A DNA stretch of 57,847 nucleotides, from contig AJFK01000055.1 of assembly GCA_000467715.1 (NCBI GenBank), positions 1 through 57,847 of the forward strand, read 5' to 3'. Source of the stretch: Hysterium pulicare CBS 123377 (Eukaryota > Ascomycota > Dothideomycetes > Hysteriales > Hysteriaceae). How positions within the stretch are numbered: the first letter of the stretch is position 1; every line of letters starts with the position of its first letter. This document shows positions 44,792-56,487 of the stretch, in pieces. The translations under genes were made by a program, and so were the position numbers. The notes under the pieces were generated by a model. The model was not told where the DNA came from, made no database searches, and worked only from the letters and a program-made list of their open reading frames with translations.

Positions 44792-45618
44792 TTGTATATA
44801 CATCCCATTATCTACCTCTTTCGGAAAAGACATGGACACTTAGTCTTTCTACGGCGCCACTTGCCAGTTGTATTGCTGGTTTGGAGTAGTGCTTCGCTTT
44901 TATGTGTCTAGTAAGATCTTCACTAAGGATCTAGTAGGTTGTCTATTTCCAAATCAATAGTCACGTGCGTGGTGCATCGGGCGTAGTAAATCCCACTAGC
45001 CTTCTCAAGCTCAACCCAGTCCAGTCTATCCAGTCCAACTCACAATATCCTATCTTTCAAATTCAAGAGGAATGCAAGTCCACCCGCTCCAATCTCACAT
45101 TTCAATGCATTGTGCGAACTACTGAACAAGTATCACATGCGCTTGCACATGCAATGCCTTCCTTCAAAGCTAGGCGAAGAGTTTAGACCCGACACGTCCC
45201 AACAGCAATGATTAACTTATGTCGTCTATTGATAGCTTAACATCTCTTTCGTTGTCTTTGATTCGTTCACTTCTATAAGTTCAGGGCTTCTACCTTACAG
45301 CTCTAGGCTCAGCCTCGCGTGCCTGATGACGTCAAAGCGTAACCCACCCCTTCAGTGAATCGCTGGGCCTGATCTCCTCGAAACCCCATCAACAGCCAAA
45401 CTTACGATGGAAGCCGAGTGGTTCTTGATCGCCTTATACTCTTCTATTGTAATCCTTCCTTTCCTCTTCAGTTCAACTGTCTTTACCAATGTTTCGCCTT
45501 CAGTTCAAAACCTCAAGTGGCCGCTTCAGCCTTGGACCTGCCAGGAGCAGTTCTGGCGACCTTATTTGAGACTTGGTTGGCTCCCCAAGGTCAATGATAA
45601 ACGGACTTTAATAGCTCG
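44792..45618. other. Convergent interval with a possible small gene
   Basis: This is 827 bases between converging genes. It contains a perfect CRE palindrome (45327-45334) and the start of a 71-codon frame. No other structure was seen. Confidence 0.4.
45327..45334. promoter_or_regulatory. CRE palindrome
   Basis: TGACGTCA, the full palindromic ATF/CREB bZIP site, stands 73 bases before the ATG of the small frame at 45407. An eight-base palindrome can occur by chance about once in 65 kb, so this is weak alone. Confidence 0.35.
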
Positions 45619-45622
45619 TTAA
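45407..45622 (+). CDS. Possible small membrane-anchored protein, 71 aa
   Basis: The frame starts with a true ATG and opens with a hydrophobic helix (WFLIALYSSIVILPFLF), then a polar Trp-rich tail (KWPLQPWTCQEQFWRPYL). It overlaps by four bases, tail to tail, the stop of the minus-strand membrane protein gene. There is no recognised family and no splice evidence. A chance frame is as likely as a gene. Confidence 0.25.
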   Translation: MEAEWFLIALYSSIVILPFLFSSTVFTNVSPSVQNLKWPLQPWTCQEQFWRPYLRLGWLPKVNDKRTLIAR

Positions 45623-47522
45623 GAGCGTATACGATACACAATACAGCATACAATATAGAGACCACCAATCGCATACAAAAGAAAATCGGAGCTGCTAAAG
45701 GCTAGTTGCATGCCTAAGAGATAGGAGAACAAGAGCAGCATCAGAATATCTCCCGCCTTCGCCCGTTTTTCCATGTTGACCCGAGGTCCTTCATTCATCT
45801 CGAAGTCTTCGATCAGCAAAGAAAAGAGTATGAAAAGAACCAATGTCAGTAACTGATTAATAGGTAACCACTCCCAGAATAAGCTGGTAGGAATCAGCAA
45901 CTCGATAAGTTTCTGGTTACCGGCAGAATAAAGTGAAAGTATGAATATACTAGATACTACCATATCCAAGTTGATGAAATATATGAAAGGTCTAACCCAG
46001 CTAGATTTCTGGTAGAAGTCCCTATCCGGGTGGTCTCTGAGGTTATTTGCAGGAGCCGAAGTATCCGCTGCTGCCATTTGTAGGGTGTCAATTCGCTGTG
46101 GAGGTTGGTTCGTATCTGCAATGGTGTCATCGGTTGTTTGCGGGGTGATTGGTGGGTGTGCGCCCGTTGGCGTTTCTGCTAAAGCAGTCAACAGGTTTCG
46201 ATTTTTTCTGCGCGGTTTTGTCATATTTACCAGGATAAAGGTACTCTGAGATAGCTAGCAAAGGCGCCAGAAGAAGTACAACAGGTACGACCTGACCAAA
46301 AGTCCAGTCGCTATTTCCACCGTTGCTCAAAACGAGCGTAGTAGCTAATTTGATGACACCCCAGCAGAAGCTGGCAAAAAGCCACCATACCTTTACGAGG
46401 TTAGCCTCTAAGATATTTAAATACGAGCCTGCATACCAACATATCATACCTCAACGAACATGGAAGTCCAGGCATCTAGGCCAACCCTTAATGCAAGGAA
46501 CGTTGCCAGCAAAGGACGGTAGACCATCGTGCGTCGTAGCGACTTGTTGGGTGAACTCTCGATGTTAAGCTTTTCATAAGTCTTCAGTAACCCTTTCCGC
46601 AATCGTTCACTGGCATAACTTCGTAACCGGCCAACGATGTCCACGGAAAGCGACTTGTGAAGTCGAATAACTCGGGAAATAAAGCCCAGGCCAAGCAGTA
46701 GTACAGATATTATCATCGACGCAAATGTCATCTGGTCCGCATCTTTTGCGCGATTGAAGTAACATATAGCGTAGTCACTTGGCTTTGGCCTTGTCATAGG
46801 CGTCGAAACCGCGTAGTAGTCGGAGAACCAATTGTAATTCCCAGTTGGAACCATTGCAACGAGAAGCATGACGAGGACGATGGCCATTGCAACGAGCCGC
46901 CAGGCTCGCTCTCCCGGTCGATTATAGAGATAATTCCGGAGGAAAGTAAGGCAGGACAAATGCGTTAGGCTGGAAAACCAGGCCAAATAAACCAAAATCT
47001 GCCAGTGATAGGCGGAGAGCCCGCAGCGGAGTTGGATGAAACCACTGATTAAGATGGAAATACCGGTCAAGATTTGCAGGTCGCTCATAGCAAGAACACA
47101 CTATAGTTTAATGTTAGCTATATGAGTTTAGTACTATAGGCGGGTCTTGTGTGCCTTTATGCAGGATTCTTCAAACCGGGAATTATGCTGCTTAAGCGGC
47201 TCATCTGGAACGGTATTCGGGGCGCTGTCCGGTCTCCATCTCTTTCGCAAACGTCTGATTTTGGATCCCAACCCACGCAAGGCTGCATCAACAGGATTTG
47301 GACGATATTGAAGCGGTCGAGGATCGCCGGTTGGGGGATTATTTTCTCGAAAAGGATCTTTGTCCGGGTCATAAGATGTAAAGTAGTACAAAATAATAAT
47401 GGCGACAACGAATGCTGCTGTTACAACGTAGCCAACAACGACCTAAGTCATTTTAGTCACGAGGCTAAGGTTCATCATGAGACTTACACCGTATCCTGAA
47501 ATGTCGGGATAGGGAGAAACAT
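45619..47522 (-). CDS. Fungal multi-pass membrane protein of unknown function
   Basis: Five exons. The start MFLPIPTFQDTV (47522) joins, over an intron beginning GTAAGT, to VVGYVVTAAFVVAIIILYYF. A second intron (47154-47101) has a GC donor and joins ESCIK to CVLAMSDLQILTG. The core block MSDLQILTGISILISGF, CGLSAYHWQILVYLAWFSS and THLSCLTFLRNYL is a well-known fungal membrane family signature. More helices follow (MAIVLVMLLVAMVPTGNY, MIISVLLLGLGFISRVIRL). A third intron joins DAWTSMFVE to VWWLFASFCWGV, and a fourth (GTAAAT to TTTAG) joins ISEYLYP to AETPTGAHPP. The last exon has three more helices. I count about nine. Function is unknown. Confidence 0.8.
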
Positions 47523-48090
47523 CTTCTGGGTGCTCCGAACAATTATATTTACAATAGTTATCAGACATATTAATACCTTAAATGAATGAGGAGTAGGAAC
47601 CAACCTCGGCGGGGAAATGGAAGATTTATGAACAACTTCGCAGGGCGGCCTCCGCACTTTGCTTTTTCTCAGCTCAGCTCCGCACCTCGCCAGCTTCCTA
47701 GCGCCTGGACAACGGAACATGTGTCGTACAAAGCACGGCGGAGATGCTCTGAGCTCGATTGAATGGGTGAGAGGCAGCAGACGTATCGAAATGCTCAAGC
47801 GGACTAGCAGAGTCTGTCTCCAATCAGGCCATTTCAACAGACAGTTCCGCATGGGGGATAATTCACTAACGCTGACGTGCCAAGTAGACCTTCGACAGGA
47901 CATTAAAAACATAAGCGACAGACATACAACAGATCCGATCAGATGATTACAATTACTATATATACTGCAGCTTTTAATACCAAACGAGTGACATACTCCG
48001 ACGCCTCTATGATCATGGACCTGGCACGCGCTGTCTTCTGCGAAGGGAACCTCGACAACATAAATGCGAAACCATTCTCTTAAAGATCTG
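47523..48090. other. Spacer between two minus-strand membrane protein genes
   Basis: About 570 bases. It is the promoter side of the multi-pass protein and the 3' flank of the MFS gene. Nothing further is recognised. Confidence 0.35.
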
Positions 48091-49876
48091 CTAGACTTTT
48101 ACAGTTTCATTCTCTGTCTTTGTTTCGTAAGCAGTTTCCTCCGCGGAATCGGTGGTACTGCTCGAGGACTCTTCGACAGCAAGTTTCTCGTTATAAAGTT
48201 CATTCATGTGTTCAAGGCTTCGTCCGCGGCTCTCGCGTAGGAAGAAGTATACTACAAGTAAAGTTAGTAAAGTGAGAACTGGAGGGGAGTGTACGTGACG
48301 TACCATATGGGAATCCGATGACGTTGAAAACAGCGAACCAGATCCAGATCTTCCATCCGACATTGGCGAATCCGATGGGTCCGGCGTAAACAGTAAGAAA
48401 AGCCATCAGCCACTGAGAAGAGATACTGAGGCCGACACCGGTGTGGCGATGCTGTAGTGGCATGGTCTCACTGACATAAATATACTATATCAGAGAATTG
48501 GTTAGCAAAGACGTCCAGTGGGAAAGCATGTGTATGCACGTACCGGCATAGGAGCCCATGTAGGACTGAACACCAATATCCAACCAAAAAGCATGGCAGC
48601 AGCGGCAGAGGAGGTAGCCTTGTGACCGGCAGCAAGTAGTCCAACGAACGCAATAATGAAGACGGATTGAAGAGCAGACCCCCACAGCAGCCACTTCCTG
48701 CGACCGCCCTTCTCACACAGTATGGAGCCAAAGAAAACACCGATTGCCAACAACGTAGTAGCAGCGCCGGAGCAAACCGAGGCAGTGGTAGGAGCAAGAC
48801 CGATATAAACTTGGAAGATGGTGGTCATGTAGTAGAAGATCATGTTGATGCCCATGAGGTATGCAACACCAACGAGGATGACACCATCTCTGATACGGGT
48901 GGCGGCCTTGGTCTCGGATCGGTCGATGAAGAAGTCAGAGAATCGGAGCTTCTCGCCTGCCTCTTGGTTGAGCTCGACGAGGATCTCGGCGCGAACCTTT
49001 TCGGCAGCCATTACATCGGGGTAGATCTGGGCCAAGACAGCCTTGCCTTCTTCGTCTCGTCCGCGGAGAAAATACCATCGCGGCGAGTCTGGACAAGGTT
49101 AGTATACATCGGATCAACGTTATGAAGAACTCTTACCGGCATTGGGGAAAGTGAGCGCAATGCAGAGCAACGACCAGAAGATTTGGAAGGCGATTGGGAA
49201 GCGCCAAACAACCTGTCCAGTGGCATAGGTAAAGCCGAAATCACTGTTTTTAGAGTAAGTATTATGGAAGTAAAGAAAATCTTTGCGTGAGCTTACATCC
49301 AGTATGCGATTGCAGTTCCTGTACAAGCGAAACCCATGAGAATACCGACCAAGGGACCTCTTTGCTTGGTGGCAGCTGTAGTTTCAGCAACGTAGACAGG
49401 CGCTGTTGAAACGACAAGACCATTTCCAATACCCTGAGTAGACACCGAATGAGTGCTATTTCTTTCTGAAGGATCGGTAAACAGGACTCACAATGAAGAC
49501 TCGACCAGCAATCAATTGTCCGTAAGAGTAGCTGGATGCGCAAATGATACTACCAAAGACCTGAATCCCAGCACCGATCATGATCCAAACCCGTCGCCCG
49601 AGCTTGTCACTCCACGGCGAAGCGGCAATGCAGCAGCCCAACCAAGATGCGAGAAGGAATGAAGCAACAATCATAGCGGTGGTCGTTGTATTAGGATACT
49701 ATGCATATTCAGTCGCACGAAAAGATTCGGAAGGTTCTTCATAGGCTCACCTTCATCGCACTCTGGAATGCAGTGGTTTCAAGCACACCTCCCAATACAC
49801 CGGCATCCCATCCATAGGACATAAAACCCATTCGAGCTCCCCATATCACCAGCGACGGATTGATCTTGGTAGGCAT
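48091..49876 (-). CDS. MFS sugar-porter family transporter
   Basis: A gene of about seven exons encoding a twelve-helix proton-coupled or facilitative sugar carrier in the plasma membrane. The start MPTKINPSLV is at 49876. In order I read GARMGFMSYGWDAGVLGG, LASWLGCCIAASPWSDKLGRR with the MFS loop motif DKLGRR, GAGIQVFGSIICASSYSYGQ, LVVSTAPVYVAETTAATKQR (the PESP-like PVYVAE block), WRFPIAFQIFWSLLCIAL, DSPRWYFLRGRDEEGKA (the usual PESPRW site, split by an intron), MGINMIFYYMTTIFQVYIG, CEKGGRRKWLLWG, YVSETMPLQHRHTGVG, and YFFLRESRGRSLEHMNEL before an acidic tail. These are the sugar-porter signatures. The substrate cannot be read from sequence. It diverges from the P450 gene. Confidence 0.9.
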
Positions 49877-51011
49877 GGTGATCGAAGGCGTGGAACTGAA
49901 TGCGTAATTGAGGTAAGAAGAGTAGGATGAAATGATGATGCTGGGGAGAAACCTGGATTACCATGTGGGACTCATTGGAGGTTTATGAACAGTTGACTAT
50001 CGGGAACCAGGGTAGCTACGGCAAGGATGGAGCTCTGGAAGCGACGAGGCGTCCTGTAGGAGGCTCAAGAATGGCCCCGAAAAGAGAGACGGGTGGCGGG
50101 TTGCCAATAACGGGCGGCCATGTCCACACCTAGGCAGACTATTCTGGCCTACCTTCGAGTCATGGTTGGAATGTTGAGTCAAGAGATCTAGCGAACTTCT
50201 CATATCCTATCCCAGTTTTAATGATTGCTAATAAATGATCTACGAAAGTCAATATTTGCATCCCCCGATAGCTTTTGGCTCGAAGGCCAGATCAGAATCA
50301 TCAGATGCGGAGGTGGCGATAAGACAGACAGCCTTGAAACAGCATCGGCTCGCCCTCATTAAAATGAGCGGTGAAGATATCAAGTCGATCGAGATGGACA
50401 TTCTTGATAGACGCAAACGAAGTGCAGATGGAGCATGACTAGTTGTTGGAAATGGCTGCGCGAAGAAGGGAACGGGGAAGTGTAGTAGCCTGAGGGGGAA
50501 GAGATAATCCCCTGATGTTCGACACTTAGAGTAGGTAGCGCAACATGACTGTAGATAGTGAACGGTGAGTACGACCGAGAAGACAGACGCCCCAATGAGA
50601 GATTCTCCTACGTAACCACAAACAGGCGTAGCGCACTGCCAATCCCTACCCGAGACCGGGGAATATGGGTAGGACTCGCAGGGTCCACCGGACCGAACCC
50701 TAGTTCCATGCAGGGTGACACCCCACACTATCACATACCCATGTTTTATTCACTGTCTGTGCACAAGCTCCAAGCTCGAGGGTGGCTTAATCAGTTCCGA
50801 CCCCTGTTTACCCCTCCGAGCCCCGTCCCAGATTCTCCACCCTTCTCATGTGAAAGGAGACTCAGTTCCGATAATCCGCCTTCTTTTCATGATATAACTG
50901 ACTCAATTAGGGAGGTTATTACCACTTCGTATCTCCTTTCTGCGTCCAAACCAACTTTTCATCGTTTTGCCAGCTGGTCTAATAGAATTCATTGTCGAAT
51001 ACGCCGCCATC
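49877..51011. promoter_or_regulatory. Upstream region shared by the MFS and P450 genes
   Basis: About 1.1 kb between divergent starts, so it carries both promoters. It also contains a 67-codon plus-strand frame at 50235-50438. I found no clear TATA box for either gene. Confidence 0.4.
50235..50438 (+). CDS. Possible small protein of 67 aa
   Basis: A true ATG opens a frame with an amphipathic basic end (ALKQHRLALIKMSGEDIKSI then EMDILDRRKRSADGA). It looks like a helical peptide or a fragment of a larger lost protein. No family was recognised and there is no splice support. Confidence 0.2.
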   Translation: MIYESQYLHPPIAFGSKARSESSDAEVAIRQTALKQHRLALIKMSGEDIKSIEMDILDRRKRSADGA

Positions 51012-52869
51012 ATGGGTTTACTCAATACCTCCGAGATCACTCTCACGAGTGTGGGCCTTCTTCTCGTCGTTTCAATCTTTTCGATCCTCTCATTCCGCAT
51101 ATTCCAAAACTTGTACTTACATCCCCTATCACAATTTCCGGGACCATGGTATTCTTCCTCGTTTTCTCTGGTTGGAGCTCTGATATCAGTTCGGCGAGTT
51201 GAGCCACAATGGCTTACATACCTGGTAAAGAAATATGGAAGTATGTATCGATACCACTGGAAGTTATCTATCTGACAAACTGACTTCGCACTTTCAGCTG
51301 AAAGGCCGATTCGTATCTCACCTACCATGCTGCTCTTTCCAAAGCCTTCCGCCCTCAAAGACATATACTGGGATCCTAAGTGCAATTTGAAGTCAGGGCT
51401 CTATGGATCTGGGATTCTTGGCCCTCCACATCTATTCACCACACTTGATGGTGATGTCCACAAATCTCTGCGCAAAGCTCTCTCGAACGCGCCAGTATGT
51501 CATGAGTTACCCCAGCTACGAAGAGCTGTGCACTAATCTAACCCCTGCAGTGGACAATTGGACAGTTGAAAAACACCTGGGAATCTCGCATCGACGATCA
51601 AGTCAATCTCTTCGTGTACAAAATGACTGAAAAGGCGGATGACGGAGAATCGGTATGCTTGTCCGATAAAGTAGCGTAAGTCACGTGTGATCAATTCATC
51701 CTTCCAAGGCTGCTTCTAAATCGAAATGTTCCAGTGAATTCGCAGCTGATATCATGACAATGATTTCATTCACCAACCCCTTTGGATTTGTTCAGAATAG
51801 CCGAGACGAGAAAGACATCCTGACGAACTGGCGCAAAGGTCTCGACTTTTTCGGGTTCGTTGGTCGATTCAGGTTCTTCCGCAACGTGGTTATGAAGCTT
51901 CCTGTTGTCAATATGTGGCTTCTTCCAGCGACTTCAAATGACAGCGGAATGGGGTGGTTGATGTGTGAGGCGGACCGGCAGGTGACTCAACGGGAGAAAA
52001 CCATCAACGAGGAAGGTTTCGAAGGCAAGCCTGACTTCATGCAGTAGTGAGTATTTTTCTTCGGTAAGCGACACAGGATAAGCGTGAAGCTGATTGATGG
52101 AAGTTGCCTCGAAGCAAGAATGGACGGACAACCTCTGAACCCAAGCCAGAAGCGTGCGCATGTGACTTTGCTCATTCAAGCTGGCGCTGACACCACAGGA
52201 ACGGGATTGGGTTCCATCCTCAGGTATCTTGTGACAAATCCTGCCATCCTGAAAAAAGCCAGAGAGGAGATTGAAAAAGCGGAGCAAGCTGGAAAACTAT
52301 CCAATCCGGTTCAGTTCGAGGAAGTTCGCGTTCATTTGCCATATTTCGTCGCCTGCATAAAAGAAGGCATACGACTCGACCCTCCTGCGACGAACCTGTT
52401 CGCTCGTGTCGCACCGAAAGAGGGCAAAGTCATCGATGGACACTACATTCCAGGAGGTACAGAAATCACGAGCAATGCATATATTGTGCAGCGAGATCCT
52501 CAGTTGTATGCCCCAGACCCCGAAGCTTACCGACCAGAAAGATGGCTAGAGAGCCAAGCCAAGGCCAACGAGATGGATGCAGCCAGCTTTGTCTTTGGTG
52601 TTGGGCCTCGTGTGTGCTTGGGCAAGGACATTGCGATCATGGAGATGTACAAATTGCTTCCAGAGGTATGTCGTAAATGTCGTCCTCCTTTTCCTCTTCT
52701 TAGGAGAGTTGATGGGTAGGAGCTTGAGGCTAACTGTGCGCAGACTGTGCGCCGTTTCGACTTCGACCTCCAAGAGACTGGCAAATATGTGGTGGCTGGA
52801 GGAGTTGCCTACAACCAGAACTTTCGCGTCAAGCTCACTCCGCGAAAAATCCAGAATGGGACGGCTTAA
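51012..52869 (+). CDS. Cytochrome P450 monooxygenase
   Basis: Six exons, 51012-51240, 51298-51494, 51551-51675, 51735-52046, 52104-52665 and 52744-52869, give 516 aa. An N-terminal helix anchors it in the ER (LTSVGLLLVVSIFSILSF), followed by the proline hinge FPGPW. The I-helix oxygen-activation motif AGADTT is at residues 314-319. The K-helix ExxR appears as KEGIRL. The meander holds YRPERWLE. The heme loop FGVGPRVCLG spans 452-461, with Cys459 as axial ligand. All key residues are intact. The layout recalls fungal P450s annotated as pisatin demethylase- or benzoate hydroxylase-like. The substrate is unknown. The divergent MFS neighbour may share regulation. Confidence 0.94.
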
Positions 52870-55067
52870 GCGTTATCTAAGGCGATTCCTTTTTCTTTCC
52901 TTAGTTGTATTTGTCTGACGTCGCATGTACATAAAACGCTCAGTAACCAGATTCGGAAGCGGGTTCGGGTCTGTAGTGCCGTGGTGAAGCGGTGCGCCGC
53001 AGCCGCAGGACAAAACATAGTCGGAGCGGCGCTCGTTTCTAACGAATCAGAGTCTATAGTTTGCAAATGATCATTATTTCGCTTGGATCAAATCCTCAGA
53101 AGCTTGACGATGCTCGTTTTGGGAAGAGTTGTCGTTGTCTAATGTTCGGAGCGTGATCGCCTAACTTATTGCAACTCATTTGCTATCACTCTACATACCC
53201 CAGAGAAGCTTGAGAAGTTGAAGCTTCCGGGTGATTGTCAATATTAGCGGAGTGATAATGCGTAGAGACATCGGGTCCTATCCTTCCGTTGTATTTGCCT
53301 TGGTTAGCTAACGTGAGCTGAGCTGGTCTGGAACAGCTAGGTCCGAAGAGAGCAGTGTGAGAAGCCTGATCGAGGCGACCTCTTCCCCTTTGCCGTACAT
53401 GATCTGCGATAATGCGATAACGAACTTGGCATTACGCAGAGCGAATCAAGGGTTTGTACGGAGCTTTCTCGAACGAATTTTCTCCCACCTGGTGGACGGG
53501 CCGCCCATAGAGCCGGGAGGGCCGAGGCGAAAGAGTGTCCTGAGCCTTTGAGAACTAGATCAGCGGCAAATTGAGGCGTTGCTGCCCGTGCATATCTCGT
53601 TGGATGACCGTGGCTTGAAACGGCTGAAAGGACAGTTGAAAAAGGTAAGGGGCGAGGAGCAACGGTGGAAGTAGAGCAAGTTTGGGTTGAAAAAGAAAAG
53701 CTGAGTGCGCGTTAGATAAAAAGCAATTTGGACATGTTCAAGACTGGTGTGTGATGAAGTTAGGTGGCTGACGCTATCCCAGCTTGTCGGGAGCGTTGGA
53801 ATTGCCGTTGAGGCGCCAAGTTGGTGGATCACATGGTTAGCGTGCCCGGATGCGTTTGGGGTGTACGGGGGTACGGGGAAGGGCGCCCTGCCGTTCGGCT
53901 CCATACCGCTACCGGCCAAAGGCTAGTCTCGAACTTCTCTTTGGTCGGTGGGTCTTTTTATGCTGTCCCTGCAACGACAATTTCTCTTTAGCCTCTTCAC
54001 ACGCAGGGGAGCATGCTCATTTAGCTCGGTTTCTGCCTGTGACAGCTACGATATTCACACTTTAGAACAAAAGCAACTTCTTGTTGGTTATCCAATTGAT
54101 CGACCCATATCTTGCATCAGATTCTGCACCTGCACTCGGACTTGGTATGGGAACAAAGTGGCCCGAGGTAATGGCGCCTGGACTGTTCGATTGCTAGACA
54201 ATCATAACTCTGTGGGTTGACATGGCACACATGACGGCAGTTCCGAATCTTTCAGAGGTGGATATTTATCACGTGGATGAAAGTCACAAAAAAGTGGAAC
54301 ACAGAACCTCCAAGCACAGCTTCTCTCCAGCATATCCATCAGTCGCTGAAGTAAAGCAGGGTCACTGCTACGAATGATGCCCAACAAGCTATCATGACGA
54401 ATTTAGTGCTAAAATTTGTCACACCAAACCGCCTCAAAAGCAGCAAATTGGACAAGGGTTATTTCCAGGGCCCTTGAGTTATGTCTCTGCTTGAGCATCC
54501 TGTGTAACCTCTACCATGCAAGCCGTGGGGGTTCCTTCACGAACAAATTTACTGCCGTCTGCCTGTGCTGAAACGGTGCCTTTTCGCCTCGTCCCGACCT
54601 TCTGGTTTAATCTGTTTGAGGTCACTCCTTTTCTTCTTTGGTCTGCGCTAAAGTCGGATTCGGATTTCTCCCATACGAGGAAATGGGATTGGCAAAGACC
54701 ATTTCCAGTGCCGACCGTTGTGAGTGCCCAAGCTCAGCCACCTTGGTCCATCGCCGCAGAGAGGCCGCGAAACCGTAGCAATGTGAAGTGTGAACTCGAA
54801 CGCAGTGGGTACCTGATCTTCCTCGCATCTATCCGTCTTGGGAGGACTTGCAGTGGAACCTAGTTCTACACTTACAGTGGAGCATTCAGGGTGTGATGCT
54901 TCATCGAGGGGACACTTGCACATTTTGTTTTCTTCTTCTACTTGTATTTGAGACTCCCGCCATACGTTCCCATTCTTTCGTCTCTGACCTGTCGAGTTCC
55001 TCGAGTTCTCCCTAGACAGAACAATCGACGATTCCTAAATTCCCTTTCAACACCCTACGAAGTCAAG
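52870..55067. other. Gene-free interval between the P450 and rhodopsin-fold genes
   Basis: About 2.2 kb. Several frames of 60-120 codons occur on both strands, none with a motif, good start context or splice partner. No repeat or RNA gene was recognised. The right end is the promoter of the rhodopsin-fold gene. Confidence 0.4.
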
Positions 55068-56487
55068 ATGGATATTCCAACAACACTGCCTGCCCATCAT
55101 GTGGAGAATCTTCAGGCAAGTATGGCTGACCGTTGATATCTACCAGCTTACTCACTGTCAAATAGCAAAGTGAGCGAGGTCTCACTATCTCTTGTATGGT
55201 CATAGTGGCCATCACAATGGCCTTGCGATGCTTTGGACGGTGGTGCTTGAAACGACGATTTGCACAAGCCAAGATCAAAACTGAAAATGCCCTGGGTTTG
55301 GATGACCGTAAGTTGGCCCTCCCGAGATAGCTGAACTGTAATGTGTCGCTCAGCTAATGATCACAGTGTTCAACCTCATGGCGGTAGTAAGTGACTTTCA
55401 CATTAAATTCTGGCGTGCATCTTCTTACACATACCATAGCTCTCATTCTATGGCCTGGCCATCGCTGTCTTAGTTGGTAAGACGTTTTTCTTTTCAACTT
55501 GCTGGTGAAGGCTTTCTAACGTATTATTTGCAGCCATCAGTCGAGGAATGGGAGTTCACATTGATGTCGTCCTCTTTTATGGCGGAATCAAAGGGCTCAG
55601 TAGCTATAGCAAGGTCAACAGTCCCTCCTATATCTCCAGGAATTCTGATACTGACAAATCTTAGGCAATCTATGTGAGCGCCTTATTCTACAACACGGTT
55701 CTCGGCATGATTAAGCTTTCGGTCTTGTCTCTCTACCGACGAATCTTGCAAGGTGTCCAGTCCAACGCCTTGCGTGTAGTGGTTTGGGTTGTTTTTGGCG
55801 TCGTCGCTACTAATACCATTGCCAACGTTCTGGTCGCCGCTTTCCAGTGCTGGCCTATTAGTGCCGCATGGGATCTCTCAATCACCGACAAGAAATGCAT
55901 CAACGTCAACGCCTTCTATCTTGGGAACGCTATCACTGGCACCACGACCGATGCTATAGTGTACTTCTTGTCCGTCCCTATCGTCAAGCCTCTCCAAATG
56001 GATGTGAAGACCAAGCTGCAAATCATGTGCACGATGCTTGTTGGTGCTTTGTAAGTGTGCTCAAACAACTTCTACTTCCTACTATCTAACACCTAGTTTC
56101 AGCGCCGTCGTTACCTCTGCCGTCCGTCTGGGCTTCATCCCTTCCTTGCTCGCCAATCCGGACGCGACTATGGCCATGGGCATCCCAATGGACTGGTCAA
56201 TCGTCGAACCCACAGTTGGTATCGTCGTCAGCTCTATGCCTGCTATCCGCGCCATCCGTTACCTCTGGAAAGACGAAACCTTGAACTCGTATTCTGGCGG
56301 GAGCCGCTCCCATTCAACTCTCAAGTCACGCACCCACCCGCATGGTCATATCCAGCTCCACGATATCGAGAAGAAGAAGCGCGGTGGCAACGATAATGAT
56401 AGTGAGGAGGAGCTTGTCTTTGGCGTTCCCAAGGGTAATAATATCTCGAGGACTACTGAGGTTGAACTATCATATGGCCCTAAGTGA
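55068..56487 (+). CDS. Fungal rhodopsin-fold (Pth11-like) integral membrane protein
   Basis: A seven-exon gene. Exon 1 (55068-55115) encodes only MDIPTTLPAHHVENLQ. Its intron uses a GC donor (CAG|GCAAGT) and ends AATAG at 55165, after which QSERGLTISCMVIVA gives the family start. The following exons supply LRCFGRWCLKRRFAQ, the loop GLDDLFNLMAV, VHIDVVLFYGGIKGLSSYSK and YNTVLGMIKLSVLSLYRRIL. The last two exons give QCWPISAAWD, KKCINVNAFYLGNAITG, PIVKPLQMDVKTKLQIM and PTVGIVVSSMPAIRAI. These are signatures of the fungal seven-helix rhodopsin domain family. A polar cytosolic tail with EKKKRGG ends at TGA 56485-56487. No CFEM domain is present. Such proteins are proposed surface sensors; the ligand is unknown. 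Confidence 0.88.

Noticed and set aside
48091-52869. A secondary-metabolite biosynthetic cluster
   Set aside because: No backbone enzyme (PKS, NRPS, terpene cyclase or DMATS) is present near the P450 and MFS genes.
53560-53919. 119-codon minus-strand frame between the P450 and rhodopsin-fold genes
   Set aside because: No recognisable domain or splice partner; composition looks random.
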